64,000 bases of DNA from Vandiemenella viatica (GCA_031002005.1 CM061920.1:48896610-48960609), one strand, 5' to 3'. Positions 23,061-33,910 are shown, counted from the first letter of the stretch. Numbers and translations are program-made. The notes: generated by a model not told the origin, from the letters alone.

Positions 23061-23159
23061 ACTCTACTGTACAAGCATTTCCTTTTGCATCCAAAAAAAA
23101 ACTTATGTTTAATCGCCAAAGAAAAAGTAAAAAGCAAATGCAGACAAAAATTTAAAACA

Positions 23160-24538
23160 TAGTGCTAGGTTACAGAAGAGAGTCAGTGTTGTTATTAGTG
23201 TGCAACTTGGGGAGTTGCCTTCAGTACGCTTCGACGAGTGAAGAACTGGCTCAGGAGAGGAAAGATTGACTGGATTATGCCTGATGACTGTGCATCTAAT
23301 TTCGTGGAAGAACACCGTGGGATACGGAGAAACAAAATTATTGAAAAATTTTCTAAGAATCCGAGACGACTAATGTTTACATAAACTGTAAATGAGTTAC
23401 GATCTTAATTTACTACATAGTAGGTCCTTAGATTAAGTGGTTGGATTACTATATTAATCAATAATAAAAAATAGTTTCCTCAATAGGTTTGAGTTTCATT
23501 TTATAAGAAATCGTCATGTTTCAGTCCCCCACCCCACTTCCTCGAAACCAATACGAGTTGTCCCCTCCCCCTTATCTCAAATCTTGCCCCCCTCTATCTC
23601 TGATCCTGGATACGCCCTTTAATGCAACAACAGGGAGGCAATTTCCTAACATATCTACCTTTGGATTTTACGAAAATCAGTCCATCTCACTCAGAAAAAA
23701 AAAAACCTCCTTTATGGCTGAAATCGAGTGGCAACTCATTCTCACGGTCATCCCTTCGCTTCCACTTATTACTTCTCATTGTATTACCTGTATCCACTCA
23801 CGCCATCACGAATAATATTAATGTGTATGTCATATATATTAACTGTAGCAATATGCAGAGAAATTCAGAGTATAGTTATAGTCAGTATAAGCTATTAGAC
23901 AGAACTAGCTGTTACCATTTAATAGCTTAAATAATTTATATAGGAGCTTAAAATTCGAAGAAAACAGTTTGACAGTATTTTTTAAGTGAATAATTTTTAA
24001 TCAGTTCTCGTGTACATGTCCATTAAGCGGAAGAAACTTGTAATAATGTTATTTAGGTATCGTGCCGTTAACACGTTTGTAGGTTTGTAAAGGACTTCGC
24101 TATGCCCTGTTTTACCACATACCTGAGTAACACCGAAGCTTGCAACTGTTTTTTCGCTCGATATTTGTCCACTTATAGTAACAGCACAATGCGGAAACAG
24201 GCAAACATCAAGGAAAGCAGTCAATCGATTATGTATGATCTTTTCAAGACTTTCTGGGAGAACTGATATGTCTATAATAGGGGTACAGATGTTTGTCGAT
24301 GTGGAGTAGTAGAACCCCAATCTGGACCATAAATATTCTTCTGCTAACTTTGCTATGAATTTATACTATGAGACCAATTCATTTGGTCACTGGAACGTTG
24401 CGTTATGCTTTGTTGCTATCAGCAGTTCTCCTGCTACCAGACAGGGAATTATTCTTGTTTCATTTAGTGCAGCGACTCGGCATTTTTATTATTCTTTAAA
24501 ACTCGTATTTCTTTTGCTCACTCCGTGTTTGAATACTG
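23160..24538. other. unassigned
   Basis: Includes a C-rich stretch near 23,520-23,610 and otherwise AT-rich DNA. No recognised feature. Confidence 0.4.
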
Positions 24539-24780
24539 ATTTTTTTGTTATGGCTTTACTCCTCGTCGACATCCAGGTCATTAGAAGCGGGAAAGAGCTG
24601 CTGGCAAGGAACGGGGAGGAATTCGGCCATGGCCTTTATAGCGAACCATCCCAGCATTCACCTGGAGTGATTTGGGGAAACCGTGGAAAATCCAGATCTG
24701 GATGCCCGGACGGGGATTCGAACCCGCGTCCTTCCGAATGCGAGGCCAGAACTTTACCGCTCACTCACCATGCTCGGTTT
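24539..24780 (-). mobile_element. SINE-1, near full length
   Basis: On the minus strand: a head with GAGTGAGCGG, the phrase GTTCTGGCCTCGCATTCGG, a B box GGGTTCGAATCC (24,714-24,725), the conserved body, and a tail ending at a T run on the plus strand (poly(A) of the SINE). SINEs like this are transcribed by RNA polymerase III and moved by a partner LINE. The body is shared with the copies at 25,545, 26,502, 35,177, 44,336 and 59,401. Confidence 0.85.
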
Positions 24781-25184
24781 GAATAGGCATACTGCAATAT
24801 TGTTTTAGTTAATAAAGAACATTAGTCGAGGGGAAAGACGGGACACACAAGAATGGCGACGAAATAGATTGTATTTTTATGTAAATAATAGTCTCAATAT
24901 ATTTTGCCTAAGTTGTGTGATGTTGAACAATACATTAGCAGCAACCTCCCCTCAAATTCATACGATACTACTTCTCACAAATGTTTAATAGTTGTTAACA
25001 CAGTATAATAACTTTGGCGTAATTTTATCTGATTTTGAGGTTTGAGTTCTGTTTTCATTAAAGTATGGATAGTGTGCCGGGTAGGTACTTATCCGCTTAT
25101 GTGAATTCTGTTCTATTCAGAATCTAAATCTGACAGAGTATCAAATTATGTGTTACTCCAAATCACGCCACCATGTGTCTGTGG

Positions 25185-25335
25185 TCCATATCAGGTTGTT
25201 TCTGATGCTGTTGCTGTTCTTGAAAGAGGATCGTCTGCTGTAGTTGCTGCTGACATATCTGCTGACCTTGGTGCCACTGCTACAGCAGCTGACATTGAAT
25301 GCAGTCAGCTCTGACTGTACAAATGACGATGGCTC
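25185..25335 (-). other. glutamine-rich open stretch, possible gag-like fragment
   Basis: On the minus strand, one frame gives HQGQQICQQQLQQTILFQEQ and another gives an Ala/Thr/Ser-rich peptide, from CAG/CTG-type triplets. Glutamine-rich stretches occur in LTR-retrotransposon gag and in host proteins. There is no flanking evidence to choose. Confidence 0.2.
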
Positions 25336-25544
25336 GAACAGCTAGTCCCAACTATTCACAGCGTTACACCAGCTGAATGTGCTGTATTAGAGTTCTAACA
25401 AGAGTATTACAGTACTAAGAGCTGGAGGAGCTACATTATATTCGATGTCATAACATCAGATCACAAAGAAAACGTTCTGGCTTTTGTGTCTCATGTATGG
25501 AGCAGGGGAATAAATACATAATATGCGATCGCGAGATCAAATTA

Positions 25545-25765
25545 TTTTTTATTATTACTTTTTTAATTCGGGCTTCGAGATCATTAGAGGCGGTAGAGGA
25601 TATGGAGTCAAGGAACAGAAAGTAGTTCGGTCATGGCTATTAGCAGCATTCGTTTGGAGTGATTTCGAAAAACCTGAATCTGGATGGCCGGATGGGGATT
25701 TGAACCCACGTGCTCCCGAATACTACGCCGGATCGTTGCCACACACCCACCAGGCTCCATACTCG
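25545..25765 (-). mobile_element. SINE-1, diverged copy
   Basis: GGTGTGTGGCAACG in the head, a B box GGGTTCAAATCC near 25,695-25,706, then the body with missing parts (the GGCATTCGCC block has become AGCATTCG). It is more diverged than the copy at 24,539. Confidence 0.75.
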
Positions 25766-25769
25766 TTAA

Positions 25770-26501
25770 ATACATTGATTCAAGTTAACTCAATGAACAC
25801 ACTACATAAATATTAGGCTGTTACGTGCTGCTCAAGTTTCGTGCAACAGAACGGGTCTATCATTCGTGTAAACAAAATTCAGTTAATCATGCTACACTAA
25901 AAGTGTATCAAATGCTATACAAATGCAATTATTTGATTGATCTATTTTCTGAATCCAAAAATTTCCCTCACATAAAATTGTGTGTCTCCATTCATGTGGA
26001 AAGTAATAAACGTGCGTCCTCTGTTTTGGCAGTATACGGGAACCAGTCCTACCGAGGACCCGCTCAAATCACGGAAATCCGTTTTAATTTTCTTTCCAAA
26101 ACAAATAAGTTGTATCTAGAACTCAGCTCACATTCCAGAGTATATTACATGAAAACATTGTATTAAGGAAGCACAATCCTTTCTTAATGATAACGTCGAA
26201 ATTCTAACATTACTTTCGGTTTTGTTTTGTATTCTCTACATCCACAGCGCAGAAGAGCTTTCAGCTGCTTTGTAAGAGTTCAGGATATTCTCTCTTAATT
26301 CGTTTCAACTATTTTCGCATGGTTGATGACATAGCTTGTTTTCCTAATAAATTTATGCTGGTGCTATAATTAATACAGCGGTCAGAATCACACTCAGTTA
26401 AGAATTTATGGGCTGAGTGGAGTGTTTTCAAAGTAATAATATTCTTATTATTCTCAGTTTATTTCTTAGTTTTATTTCCACCTTAACATTCTTGATTTCA
26501 G
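25770..26501. other. unassigned
   Basis: A plus-strand frame at 25,825-26,166 has no recognised motif. Otherwise AT-rich. Confidence 0.4.
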
Positions 26502-26508
26502 CGGCCTA

Positions 26509-26569
26509 GTAGCTCAGTGGATAAAGCGCCTTTCGCCGAGCGAAATCGGAAGGACGTTGGTTCGAATCC
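26509..26569 (+). promoter_or_regulatory. RNA polymerase III internal promoter (A and B boxes)
   Basis: A box GTAGCTCAGTGG (26,509-26,520) and B box GGTTCGAATCC (26,559-26,569), about 40 bp apart, as in tRNA genes and tRNA-derived SINEs. Whether it is active is unknown. Confidence 0.7.
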
Positions 26570-26702
26570 TAGTCCGACTATCCAGCATTCGGTTTTTCAT
26601 GGTTTCCCCAAATTACTTAGTCGAATGCGGGGATGGCTCCTTCAAATATGACATGGATGAATTCTTTCCCGTTCCTTGGCCCCAGTATTTTCCGATCTCT
26701 AA

Positions 26703-27071
26703 GCCAGCGCCCATAAACCACGTAGCTCCATTTTGGCCTCCTTTGAACCCCCTCTTAACCCCCCCCCCCCCCCCCAGTAGCACGTAGCTTTTTTCCTTTT
26801 GATTCTAGAAGACATTTTGAACTGTTTTCTCTTGTCAGCCTATTGTAGATTACATACGGAGACAATTAAATGAAAGAAATAAATATTCACACAGGCTGTT
26901 GTGAGTTCTGTACCTCATTTTAACTGCGAAAAATGATATGAAAGAAAAGATACGCGACCTGGCTCGGAACCCCTCCCCCCCTTTCCCACCCCCCAAGTAT
27001 CCCAGCATAGTTTTCCAGCCAATCACTGCCCCCCTCCCCTAGACTGAGGCACGTAGTTTATGGACGCTCCC
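26703..27071. mobile_element. PIF/Harbinger-like MITE, CACGTAGC family, copy 2
   Basis: Ends read GCCAGCGCCCATAAACCACG on the left and (inverted) GGGAGCGTCCATAAACTACG on the right, with TAA at 26,700-26,702 and 27,072-27,074. The interior contains C-rich tracts and TGTGAATATTTATTT-like sequence inverted relative to the copy at 36,076. Because removing the element rejoins a SINE exactly, borders and duplication are firm. Confidence 0.85.
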
Positions 27072-27139
27072 TAATGACCTCGACGCCGATGAAGCGTAAA
27101 GCCATATCTGAACAAAAAAAGCATTTCTCTTCGTAATTT

Positions 27140-27345
27140 AGGGTACTAAGTTCAAATCCCGTTGCGAATAGGAACGTTTAGGACTTTGCCTTGTTATTGT
27201 GAGGCATGTCAAGACGCTGTTTGGTTCTGGTTCCACGTTAGGTCCCGGAGGAGAGGAACCGACTATAGTAAGCATGGCACATTGGTTCAGGACGCCTCCT
27301 AACCACTGTGCGAGGATTGTGGTGCACCCACTGGTTTAATTAATT
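27140..27345 (+). mobile_element. SINE-3 copy
   Basis: GTTCAAATCCCG near 27,151 is B-box-like. Downstream, TTGGTTCTGGTTCCACGTTA and GGTCCCGGAGGAGAGGAAC resemble the stretch at 40,570-40,620. The two copies define a SINE or SINE-like family distinct from SINE-1. Confidence 0.45.
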
Positions 27346-27447
27346 GGCATTTAAAATTAATTATAACATGTGTACCGGGATCTGCATAAACATTGAATTT
27401 ATAAAATAACGCCTAGCGCCACGGAAAAAATCCAAATAAATATATAC

Positions 27448-27498
27448 CGAGCGTGCAGGGTGAACGATTAACGTTCTGGCCTCGCATTCGGGAGGACT
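27448..27498 (+). mobile_element. SINE-1 5' head fragment
   Basis: ACCGAGCGTGCAGGGTGAAC followed by GTTCTGGCCTCGCATTCGGG and AGGAC, then the match stops just before the B box. Confidence 0.65.
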
Positions 27499-27499
27499 T

Positions 27500-28801
27500 A
27501 CAAGTCATATACATATCTGTCATTAGCAATTGAGCTTTATGTGTATACTAACTACTGCAGCTTACACCACTTTGCCCCATCTGTCTCTTGTAGTACGGCG
27601 CATCTCAGTATAGATATAGGGTAAAACCACTGACAGTAAAGATGCTTTCGCAGAACACTTAGACGCTTTTTCCTTTAAGTTAAGGCACCTCGTTTCCGTA
27701 AACCAAATCGTGTGTGAAATCTTGGAATGTTATTTCGTGACTCATCATACGGTACTTTCAATTTGTTAAGAATAATATTCTTGTTGACTGACTTACAGCT
27801 GATCTTACACTCCCAAACAGCTGCTAGTATAATGTGTTACATCATGAGAACATTGTGGCCTGGCTGTTCAACTTCGCACAGAAATCCGTTTAAAGTAACG
27901 AAATTATGGGAGGATGAAAAATTTATTTTGTATATGATCTAGGTAAATGAAGAGATGAGAAAGTAAGCCACAGAATCAGCTCCCGTGTTCGGAAACAGTT
28001 CATTAAAAAACGAGTTTTTACTTGGACTCACGAGTGTGCATGTACGCAAGAGACGAGCATAGAGCAGGCCTGACGAGGGATGGTATCCCAGGCCGGATAT
28101 CAGCGAGCTGCTGTTTACGCCCGCCTCCAATTACAGACTTCTTGCTAACCAGGACCTCTGAGCTCTGACGTCAGACTGGAACGCCAGCCAGTAACGGCCT
28201 CGGCGACGATCAAGGTCTCCCGCCAAACTGTTGACGTCCACTGGGTATCCAGATGTATCCAGACACAGCCACTGTGCAAGGTCAACAAACGACTTGATAC
28301 GACACAGGCTGTGTACCAACACCTCGGACACTTACTGTCGAATTGTTTTGAATGTTAATTTAACCTAATTTCTTTCGCTCTCTGTCTCGACACATGGTTT
28401 CAGTGTCAAATTTACTGAGTCGTTGCTTCATGCCCCCTATCATGCTACTTCCCCCATCATTTTTTTTTTTTTTTTTGTCGTCGAGGTCTAAGGGCGCCTG
28501 GAGACAAGTCAGTATCATCTGCTTCCCCTGCTAACGGCGTGGGGAATTGTCTGCCAATTAAAGCTCCAGTGAAAAGTCACCCGTTACAAACAAAAGAATT
28601 TTCTTTATTCTGCGTTCATGTTTTACTGCAATGTCAAACTATATCGGAATACGCAACAAAATTATCTCCGTATTTCATTTTCTACACGCAAATAAGGAAT
28701 AGGTGTATGAGATTTAAAGTCGTTGCCTCTGTACCCTAGTTTCTGTTCGTTGATTTGTAAGTGACCGACGTAAAGCTGTGCGGAGGACAGCTATGCGCTA
28801 T
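27500..28801. other. unassigned; GC-rich patch near 28,130-28,330
   Basis: The patch has a 66-codon minus-strand frame with no recognised motif. A 17-base T run at about 28,458 leads into GTCGTCGAGGTC, perhaps a scrap of a SINE-1 3' end. The rest is unassigned. Confidence 0.35.
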
Positions 28802-29766
28802 GGCCGGCATTACACTGTAAAAGTTCTTTGTCCAAGATCTTTTATAAAACATTTTATCATATTTATTTTATCAAACATATTTTATGATATTTTTCAGTCC
28901 CATTACACTAGATAAATTTTTTCGTCATAGTTCTCTGAAATGAATGGAGTAAACTTGTAAGCTTTTGCAGACCCAGTTAGTGCAACTATCACAAAATGCA
29001 TTTTATTGAAGATAAAGAAGAGAAGTAAACATATTTAGGTTAGACCGTGCATTACGAGACTTGATATGATAGAAGTTCATCCAAATTTAGCGAAAGAGTT
29101 GTAATGTGAGAACATACCAAATTAAAAAAATTAGGGTTGATGCTGAAGTATACGTCAAATAAATTCTTACCACAATATTTTCATAAATTTCTACATCAGA
29201 ATTATTTCCCCATATATACTATTGGGTGTTTATTTTTACAGTGTATGTACCATGGGTTGTACTCGATTAATGGTGACGGATCTACACCATTCTGCAATAT
29301 AGCACACGCATTGGTTTGCGCATTGTTATTATTCCAGAAACCTGTCAAATACTAATTTCTTAACACATTAATTTTCTCTTTTTACGTCTTCTACAGTACA
29401 GCTTTCTATCATAGCACTAATTTACTTTTCGTAACTGTTTACCTTTTTATTCCTAATCTTATAGTCTATACGTTTATGAGTTTACAACATTTCCTTCTGT
29501 TCATACTCAGAGTCAGAAATAAAGATTTTAGTGGATTCGACAGTCATAACCAACTTTGGTAATGTCCCTTACGCCATTTTCTTTGTTTACGTTTGCAGGG
29601 TGGTGAAATCTTTTATAAAATGTAATGCCAACGTCTTACATTTTATAAAAGAAATTTTATAAAACAAATCTTTTATAAAATATGCCCCATTACACTGTAA
29701 AATATTTTATAAAATATCTTTTATCAAAGATCTTTGACAAAGATCTTTTACAGTGTAATGCCGGCC
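28802..29766. mobile_element. 965-bp TIR element (GGCCGGCATTACAC ends), PIF/Harbinger-like
   Basis: The ends are inverted GGCCGGCATTACACTGTAAA followed by AG.TCTTTGTC.AAGATCTT. Both flanks are TAT (28,799-28,801 and 29,767-29,769), a plausible 3-bp duplication. The interior is AT-rich with many TTTTATAAAA palindromes near the ends and no recognisable transposase; the 72-codon frame at 29,137 has no motif. The superfamily is inferred from the end motif and 3-bp duplication. Confidence 0.65.
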
Positions 29767-29891
29767 TATGTGTGCCTGGAGGAGGGGTGAGGTTGAGAGG
29801 CTGCGCAACACGTTGGTCAGCTGTGGAAGAGTGGCTACAATACATTCATTTTCCATTGATACCAAAGTGTAAAGTTGTCAATTTGCAGATA

Positions 29892-30370
29892 AAGAATTGC
29901 GTAACAAAATAATAAGTACACCAGAAGATGTACAGTCATAGCATACACAGGGCCGGTGCTAGGGTTCTCGGGCCTCAGGTAAGTGTTCTTAGGCACCCCC
30001 CCCCCCTTTTCCCCCCCACATTTTTTTTTTTTTTACTTTTATCTTTGATTGTTTTGTATAAAGTCAGAAAATTTTAATACAAAAATACTCAGAATCATAG
30101 ATACAGATTTTAAAACTAGCGTTTTATTTCTACTCTGCCAGGCAAGCTGGCCGGTGAGCCCCCTTCGGGAGCCCGTGCCCGGGGTACTTTTGCCCCGGTT
30201 ACCCCTCCCTAAGCCGGCCCTGAGCATACATGATACATTAAACAATTGCATAACAAAATAATACATACACCAGAAGACGTACAGTAAAGCATACACGGTA
30301 CATTAAACAATTACATAGCAAAATAATTCATATACAAGGAGATGTGCAGTCATAGGATACATAGTAAATT
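29892..30370 (-). repeat. ~65-bp tandem repeat in the 3' region of LINE B, split by a MITE
   Basis: Units contain CATTAAACAATT(G/A)CATA(A/G)CAAAATAAT followed by CCAGAAGACGTACAGT or its variants; clear starts are at 30,236 and 30,301, and a third unit at 29,892 is separated from them by the hAT MITE. Tandem 3' UTR repeats are common in non-LTR elements. Confidence 0.6.
29948..30222. mobile_element. hAT-type MITE, 275 bp, perfect 8-bp duplication
   Basis: Terminal CAGGGCCGG is inverted at both ends, and AGCATACA is duplicated exactly on both sides (29,940-29,947 and 30,223-30,230). Eight-base duplication and CAGGGCCGG ends are typical of hAT elements. The interior includes C and T homopolymers and a GC-rich block (CCCGGGGCAAAAGTACCCC on the minus strand). 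It has no coding capacity and looks recent. Confidence 0.9.
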
Positions 30371-30567
30371 AATTATGTGAACTACATTTAGACAAGCTAC
30401 TGGCAGTTATTTTGTAGATACCTTAGAAATAAATTCTTCGACAGAGTAGAAGAAGCTGTTAATTAAAAATTCTTTCAATTTTTTTCCTGAATTTATTCTT
30501 ATCATCTGCTAGACATTTAATATGTGTTGGGAGCTTATTGAAGATATGTTTCCCTGAATAAAAAAGG

Positions 30568-30657
30568 TTGGGGGTGACCTTGGTGGTATTGGGGGGGGGG
30601 ACGCTTCACCCCCTAGCACACTAGCCCCTTCCCCTGGATCCGCCACTGTTTGTGACT
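30568..30657 (-). mobile_element. short DNA-transposon remnant in LINE B
   Basis: AAAAAGG occurs at 30,561-30,567 and 30,658-30,664, flanking a 90-bp insert. On the minus strand the insert contains CAGTGGCGGATCCAGGGG, an end seen on many short non-autonomous insect DNA transposons, then a G-rich/C-rich run. The opposite terminus is not evident. Confidence 0.5.
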
Positions 30658-31439
30658 AAAAAGGATATTAATGTGTAAAATCCCTAACTTTTTGAGCAGT
30701 TCTCTACATGAGGTTCTATTGCTAACCCCACACATTACTCGCTTTTGGGCTATGAATACTTTGTCTCTATGGGTAGAATTGCCCCCAGAATATTATTCCA
30801 TATGACAATAAGGAGTGAAAATAAACAAAATAAACTAACTGCATCATACGGAGATCACCTATAGCTGAAATAGTACGAATTGCAAATGTGGCTGCACCCA
30901 ATCGCTTGAGTAAGTCAGAAACATGTACCTTCCAATTTAAATTATGATCAATTTACAAACCTAGAAATTTCACACACTCTACCTCTTGAAGGTACTGACC
31001 TGCAAATTTTATGTCTATATCTGCCGTTAATCTGTGTGATGTACTGAATTGCATATACTGAGTTTTATAAAATTTTAAAGACAAGCCATTTGCTGTAAAC
31101 CATTTATTAATGAGTTCAAAGACGTGATCTGAAATATATTCTGTAAATAAATCTGGAGTATTTTTAAGTCCATGTTTGTGTCATCTGTAAATCGGACAAA
31201 TTTTAGTTTTTAGATGAAACTCAGGGTAGATAATTTATATACAGGGTGATTATAATTAAAGTTTAAGTTTCAAAATGCCCTAAAAAACGAACCACTGATT
31301 AGAATGACGTCAAAATTGAACGGCGTATTATTGAAGAAGGGGGAAAGAACATGAACCAAAAAAGCATGCATCCAATCGGTTTTTTATTGTCCTGAGGCCA
31401 AAATCCGCATAAAAAGCATCCATCCAATCAATTTTTAAG

Positions 31440-32490
31440 TTCCGCGAGACTGGCGCAAAACATCTTCAATATGCTGTCCACTGTTGTGTGCAACAAGATT
31501 AAATCGGGAAACATTATGTTCCACAACCGATCGAAGTGTCACCGGGGTCAACAGTGCTGCCATTTCTACGGATTTATCCGTAGATCTACGGATTTTAATA
31601 AAAAGTTAGGATTTTCGGATTTTGTTAAAATATTTACGGATTTTTGCTATTTTTTACTATTTGTTGATTTTTCCTTATATTTGTGTTTTGTTAAACTTTG
31701 AGCGTATAGTGTTAATGCATTACAGAATTGTTAATAATGGTTAATCGTTTCCTTGCAAACCGCTCGTGTGAACCAACGACTGAAATAAAGCTTAAAAGAC
31801 CGCAGTACAGAACTATCGGCGCACTCTTTACGTTCGTTGGCACGGCTTACAAAGCAGTGCCTTCCGAGAAAGATTAACCAATATCCGAGAGTCACAGTGT
31901 TCGCAGTATTTGACATTTCCTGTTACCGAAGATATACTAAATTTAATGTCAACAAAGGAAATAGATTATGTATAGTCCCCCCCCCCCCCCCCCCCAAAAA
32001 AAAAAAAACTAAAGATAGTAGACAACAGCAGCAGCGATGAAAGTGACGATGTAAAATGAATTCTTACTTTCAATGTAGAATGTTATTTTGTATTTCGAAT
32101 TTTAAAGACCTGGAATAAAAAGTATTCTTAATTTCGTCTCTCTCTTCAATAATTATTGTTTTAGTCTTTTAGTTAGCGAGTCTCCGGATTTTTGATACCC
32201 AATCTACGGAAATTTTAGCGGCCATCTACGGATATTCAAAGCCACAAGGCTGGCAGCACTGGGATCAAGTTCAGAATGTGTTGCGCAATGCGTGTCTTCA
32301 ATTCAGCTATGTTGGCAATCGGAGTACTGAACACAACATCTTTCAGATAACCCGACAGCGAGAAATTACACGGATTAAAATCAGGTGATCGGGCCAGCCA
32401 GGCTGTAGGAAAATGACGACTGATTTCCGAAATGCCGCCTCAACAACTGCTTCACTCGATTTGCAATGTGCGGAGGAGCGCCATCTTACA
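31440..32490 (-). pseudogene. mariner/Tc1-type transposase C-terminal remnant
   Basis: Minus-strand frames show a QDGAPPH-like start degraded to KMALLR near 32,485, then RRHFG, SLAGP..R near 32,390, YLKDVVFSTPIANIAELK near 32,345-32,290, and RIAQHILNL near 32,280. After the hAT insertion (31,552-32,260), the frame resumes as LRSVVEHNVSRFNLV and NSGQHIEDVL toward 31,465. This is the third catalytic acidic region and C-terminus of a DDE transposase (DDE_3 type). Stops and frameshifts break it, and the N-terminal DNA-binding and first catalytic residues are missing. Confidence 0.7.
31552..32260. mobile_element. hAT-like non-autonomous element inside the mariner copy
   Basis: Inverted CAGTGCTGCCA and TGGCAGCACT mark the ends. 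The flanks are GGGGTCAA (31,544-31,551) and GGGATCAA (32,261-32,268), an 8-bp duplication with one change. Repeats of TACGGATTT lie near both ends. A C16-A13 homopolymer junction lies near 31,977-32,008. No transposase is recognised. Confidence 0.75.
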
Positions 32491-32770
32491 TTCATGTGCT
32501 TTCCCCCTTCTTCAATAATACGCCGTTAAATTTTGACGTCATTATAATCAGTGGTTCGTTTTTTAGAGCGTTTTGAAACTTAAACTTTAATTATAATCAC
32601 CCTGTATATTAAAAACAGTAGTGGCCCTAATATAGAACCCTGAGGTACTCCACATCTGATTAATTCCCTCTCAGAAAAAAGTGGACCACTTAAGGCAGGC
32701 TTAAAATTCTCCATTGACACTTTCTGTTTTCTTTTCAGAAGGTAAGAACTAAGCCATTTATTAATGTAAT

Positions 32771-33660
32771 GTACTCACTGAAACTGTGTATATCTCAGAA
32801 CGCAAGAGTTGGCAGAGCAGGACACGAAGGTTGTTGGTTCCTTCTATTCTTCGCGGGCTGGCGCTACGATTCTCGAGTCCCAGATAAACGTTTTGATTCC
32901 TCCTCCCACCCCTCCACCCGACAAATTTTGTTTACTTTAAAGTTTAAACTTTGTATCACGCCAGCTATGGGTCCACGTGGAGGATGTCGTGATGGTGTGA
33001 CCGTTGCAGATTGATACAAATGGTTCAGATCTCTGAAACTATTCTGTAACGTGGACAGATATATCGTTAAACTTGTGGTGTTGTCTTTAGAACGCATACG
33101 ACACAACTGAAGTTCAGTTACTCGCTGCTTTACTTTACGTTTCTCCGAAACACGACTGCTGCTGTAGTTTTTACATGCTGGTGTCTTGACGTCAGACGCG
33201 ACCTCTCCCTCCGTGCCATGTAAACATCACATGTGCTACCGCGTGTGCCTTGCTTTATGAAACTGTCGCAGCCGTTCTAGAAGTCACAAAGGATTAGGAC
33301 CGCGCATACCTTTTTGTTGTCTTGTCGACGTCGAGCCTTTTTAGCAGTGTTTTCACCTGATTTTGACGGCTACGTACATCACCAATAGGAATTTTATGCA
33401 AGTGACATTTGCAATCTTACTCGTGATACCGTAAATTTAAAACAGTGTCTGTGAAACGAGAGTGAAGCTGGACTTGACACTAGAGTTACGGGGAATGATT
33501 TCAAGCAGAACTGCCTTTGCGCCTTGTGATAGCTAACTTATGGGGATGTGGTCGTAAATACGTGTTCCGGAACAAATATTCTGGGCATGCAGCTTGTGAT
33601 CGTCTTCTTGCTGACATTGTCAGTATGCTCGTAGTGGTGGTGGCCTCGAGTGAGGGTTAT
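32771..33660. other. unassigned; GC-rich around 33,120-33,330
   Basis: A TGACGTCA-like CRE variant (TTGACGTCAG near 33,188) sits in a moderately GC-rich stretch. No coding or mobile signature is recognised. Confidence 0.35.
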
Positions 33661-33666
33661 GTTTTA

Positions 33667-33907
33667 GGGGGCGTCCATTAATTACGTGAAGGGTCTGGCA
33701 AAATCTCACTAAATTTCATTTAAAGGGAGGGGGATCGATAAAAATCTGCCTCAACTTTTACCTCGGATTACAGCCCTTCAAAGAGCAGTAGTAAAGAAAA
33801 ATATCTTCAAAATTATGTGGTCAATCTGACGTTAGGAGGAGTCTTTCCAAGGGGAATGAGGAGTCCAAATTTAAGAGAAAACATCTCACGATATTAATGG
33901 ACGCCCC
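33667..33907. mobile_element. PIF/Harbinger-like MITE, 241 bp, TTA duplication
   Basis: Ends are GGGGGCGTCCATTAATTACG and, inverted, GGGGCGTCCATTAATATCG; both flanks are TTA (33,664-33,666 and 33,908-33,910). It is related to the copy at 16,915 through the shared CGTCCATTAATTACG end. Confidence 0.85.
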
Positions 33908-33910
33908 TTA

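Larger units (their letters stand above)
26502..27120 (+). mobile_element. SINE-1 variant with intact tRNA-like head, split by a MITE
   Basis: The head has an A box TAGCTCAGTGG and a B box GGTTCGAATCC, then the SINE-1 body (TTTTTCATGGTTTCCCC, GAATGCGGGGATGGCTCCTT) to CTCTAA at 26,702. A MITE lies at 26,703-27,071, after which the SINE resumes as TAATGACCTCGACGCCGATG and AAGCGTAAAGCC, ending in a short A run. The head differs from that of the other SINE-1 copies, so different tRNA-like heads share one body. The acceptor stem does not close, so it is not a tRNA gene. Confidence 0.85.
31242..32604 (-). mobile_element. mariner/Tc1-type element with ~112-bp TIRs, TA duplication
   Basis: The ends are inverted CAGGGTGATTATAATTAAAG continuing for about 112 bp per side with few mismatches (31,242-31,353 and 32,493-32,604). 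The flanks are TA (31,240-31,241 and 32,605-32,606), and removing the element rejoins the LINE B reading direction. The inside carries the C-terminal part of a DDE transposase on the minus strand, itself cut by a hAT-like element. Without that insertion the copy would be about 650 bp, a deletion derivative lacking the transposase N-terminus. Confidence 0.85.
30410..32770 (-). pseudogene. CR1/jockey-like LINE relic (LINE B) interrupted by nested transposons
   Basis: Reading leftward on the minus strand: WLSSYLLKRKQKVSMEN near 32,730, CGVPQGSILGPLLF near 32,650 (reverse transcriptase box 4), then beyond the mariner insertion a degraded F.DDTNM box near 31,180, a VKFLGL block near 30,970, and the C-terminal HIFNKLPTHIKCLADDKNKF near 30,530. 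These are the ordered motifs of a non-LTR reverse transcriptase. Several stops occur. The coding region is cut by the mariner-like element (31,242-32,604) and by a 90-bp insertion (30,568-30,657). The N-terminal endonuclease is absent. Confidence 0.75.

Noticed and set aside
23505..23815. Pro/Ser-rich ORF
   Set aside because: It derives from a C-rich low-complexity stretch, with no motif or splice signal.
24355..24786. 143-codon ORF as a host gene
   Set aside because: Its second half is translated SINE-1 in reverse orientation; the first half has no motif.
26502..26575. tRNA gene
   Set aside because: A and B boxes are good, but the acceptor stem does not pair and the sequence runs directly into the SINE-1 body.
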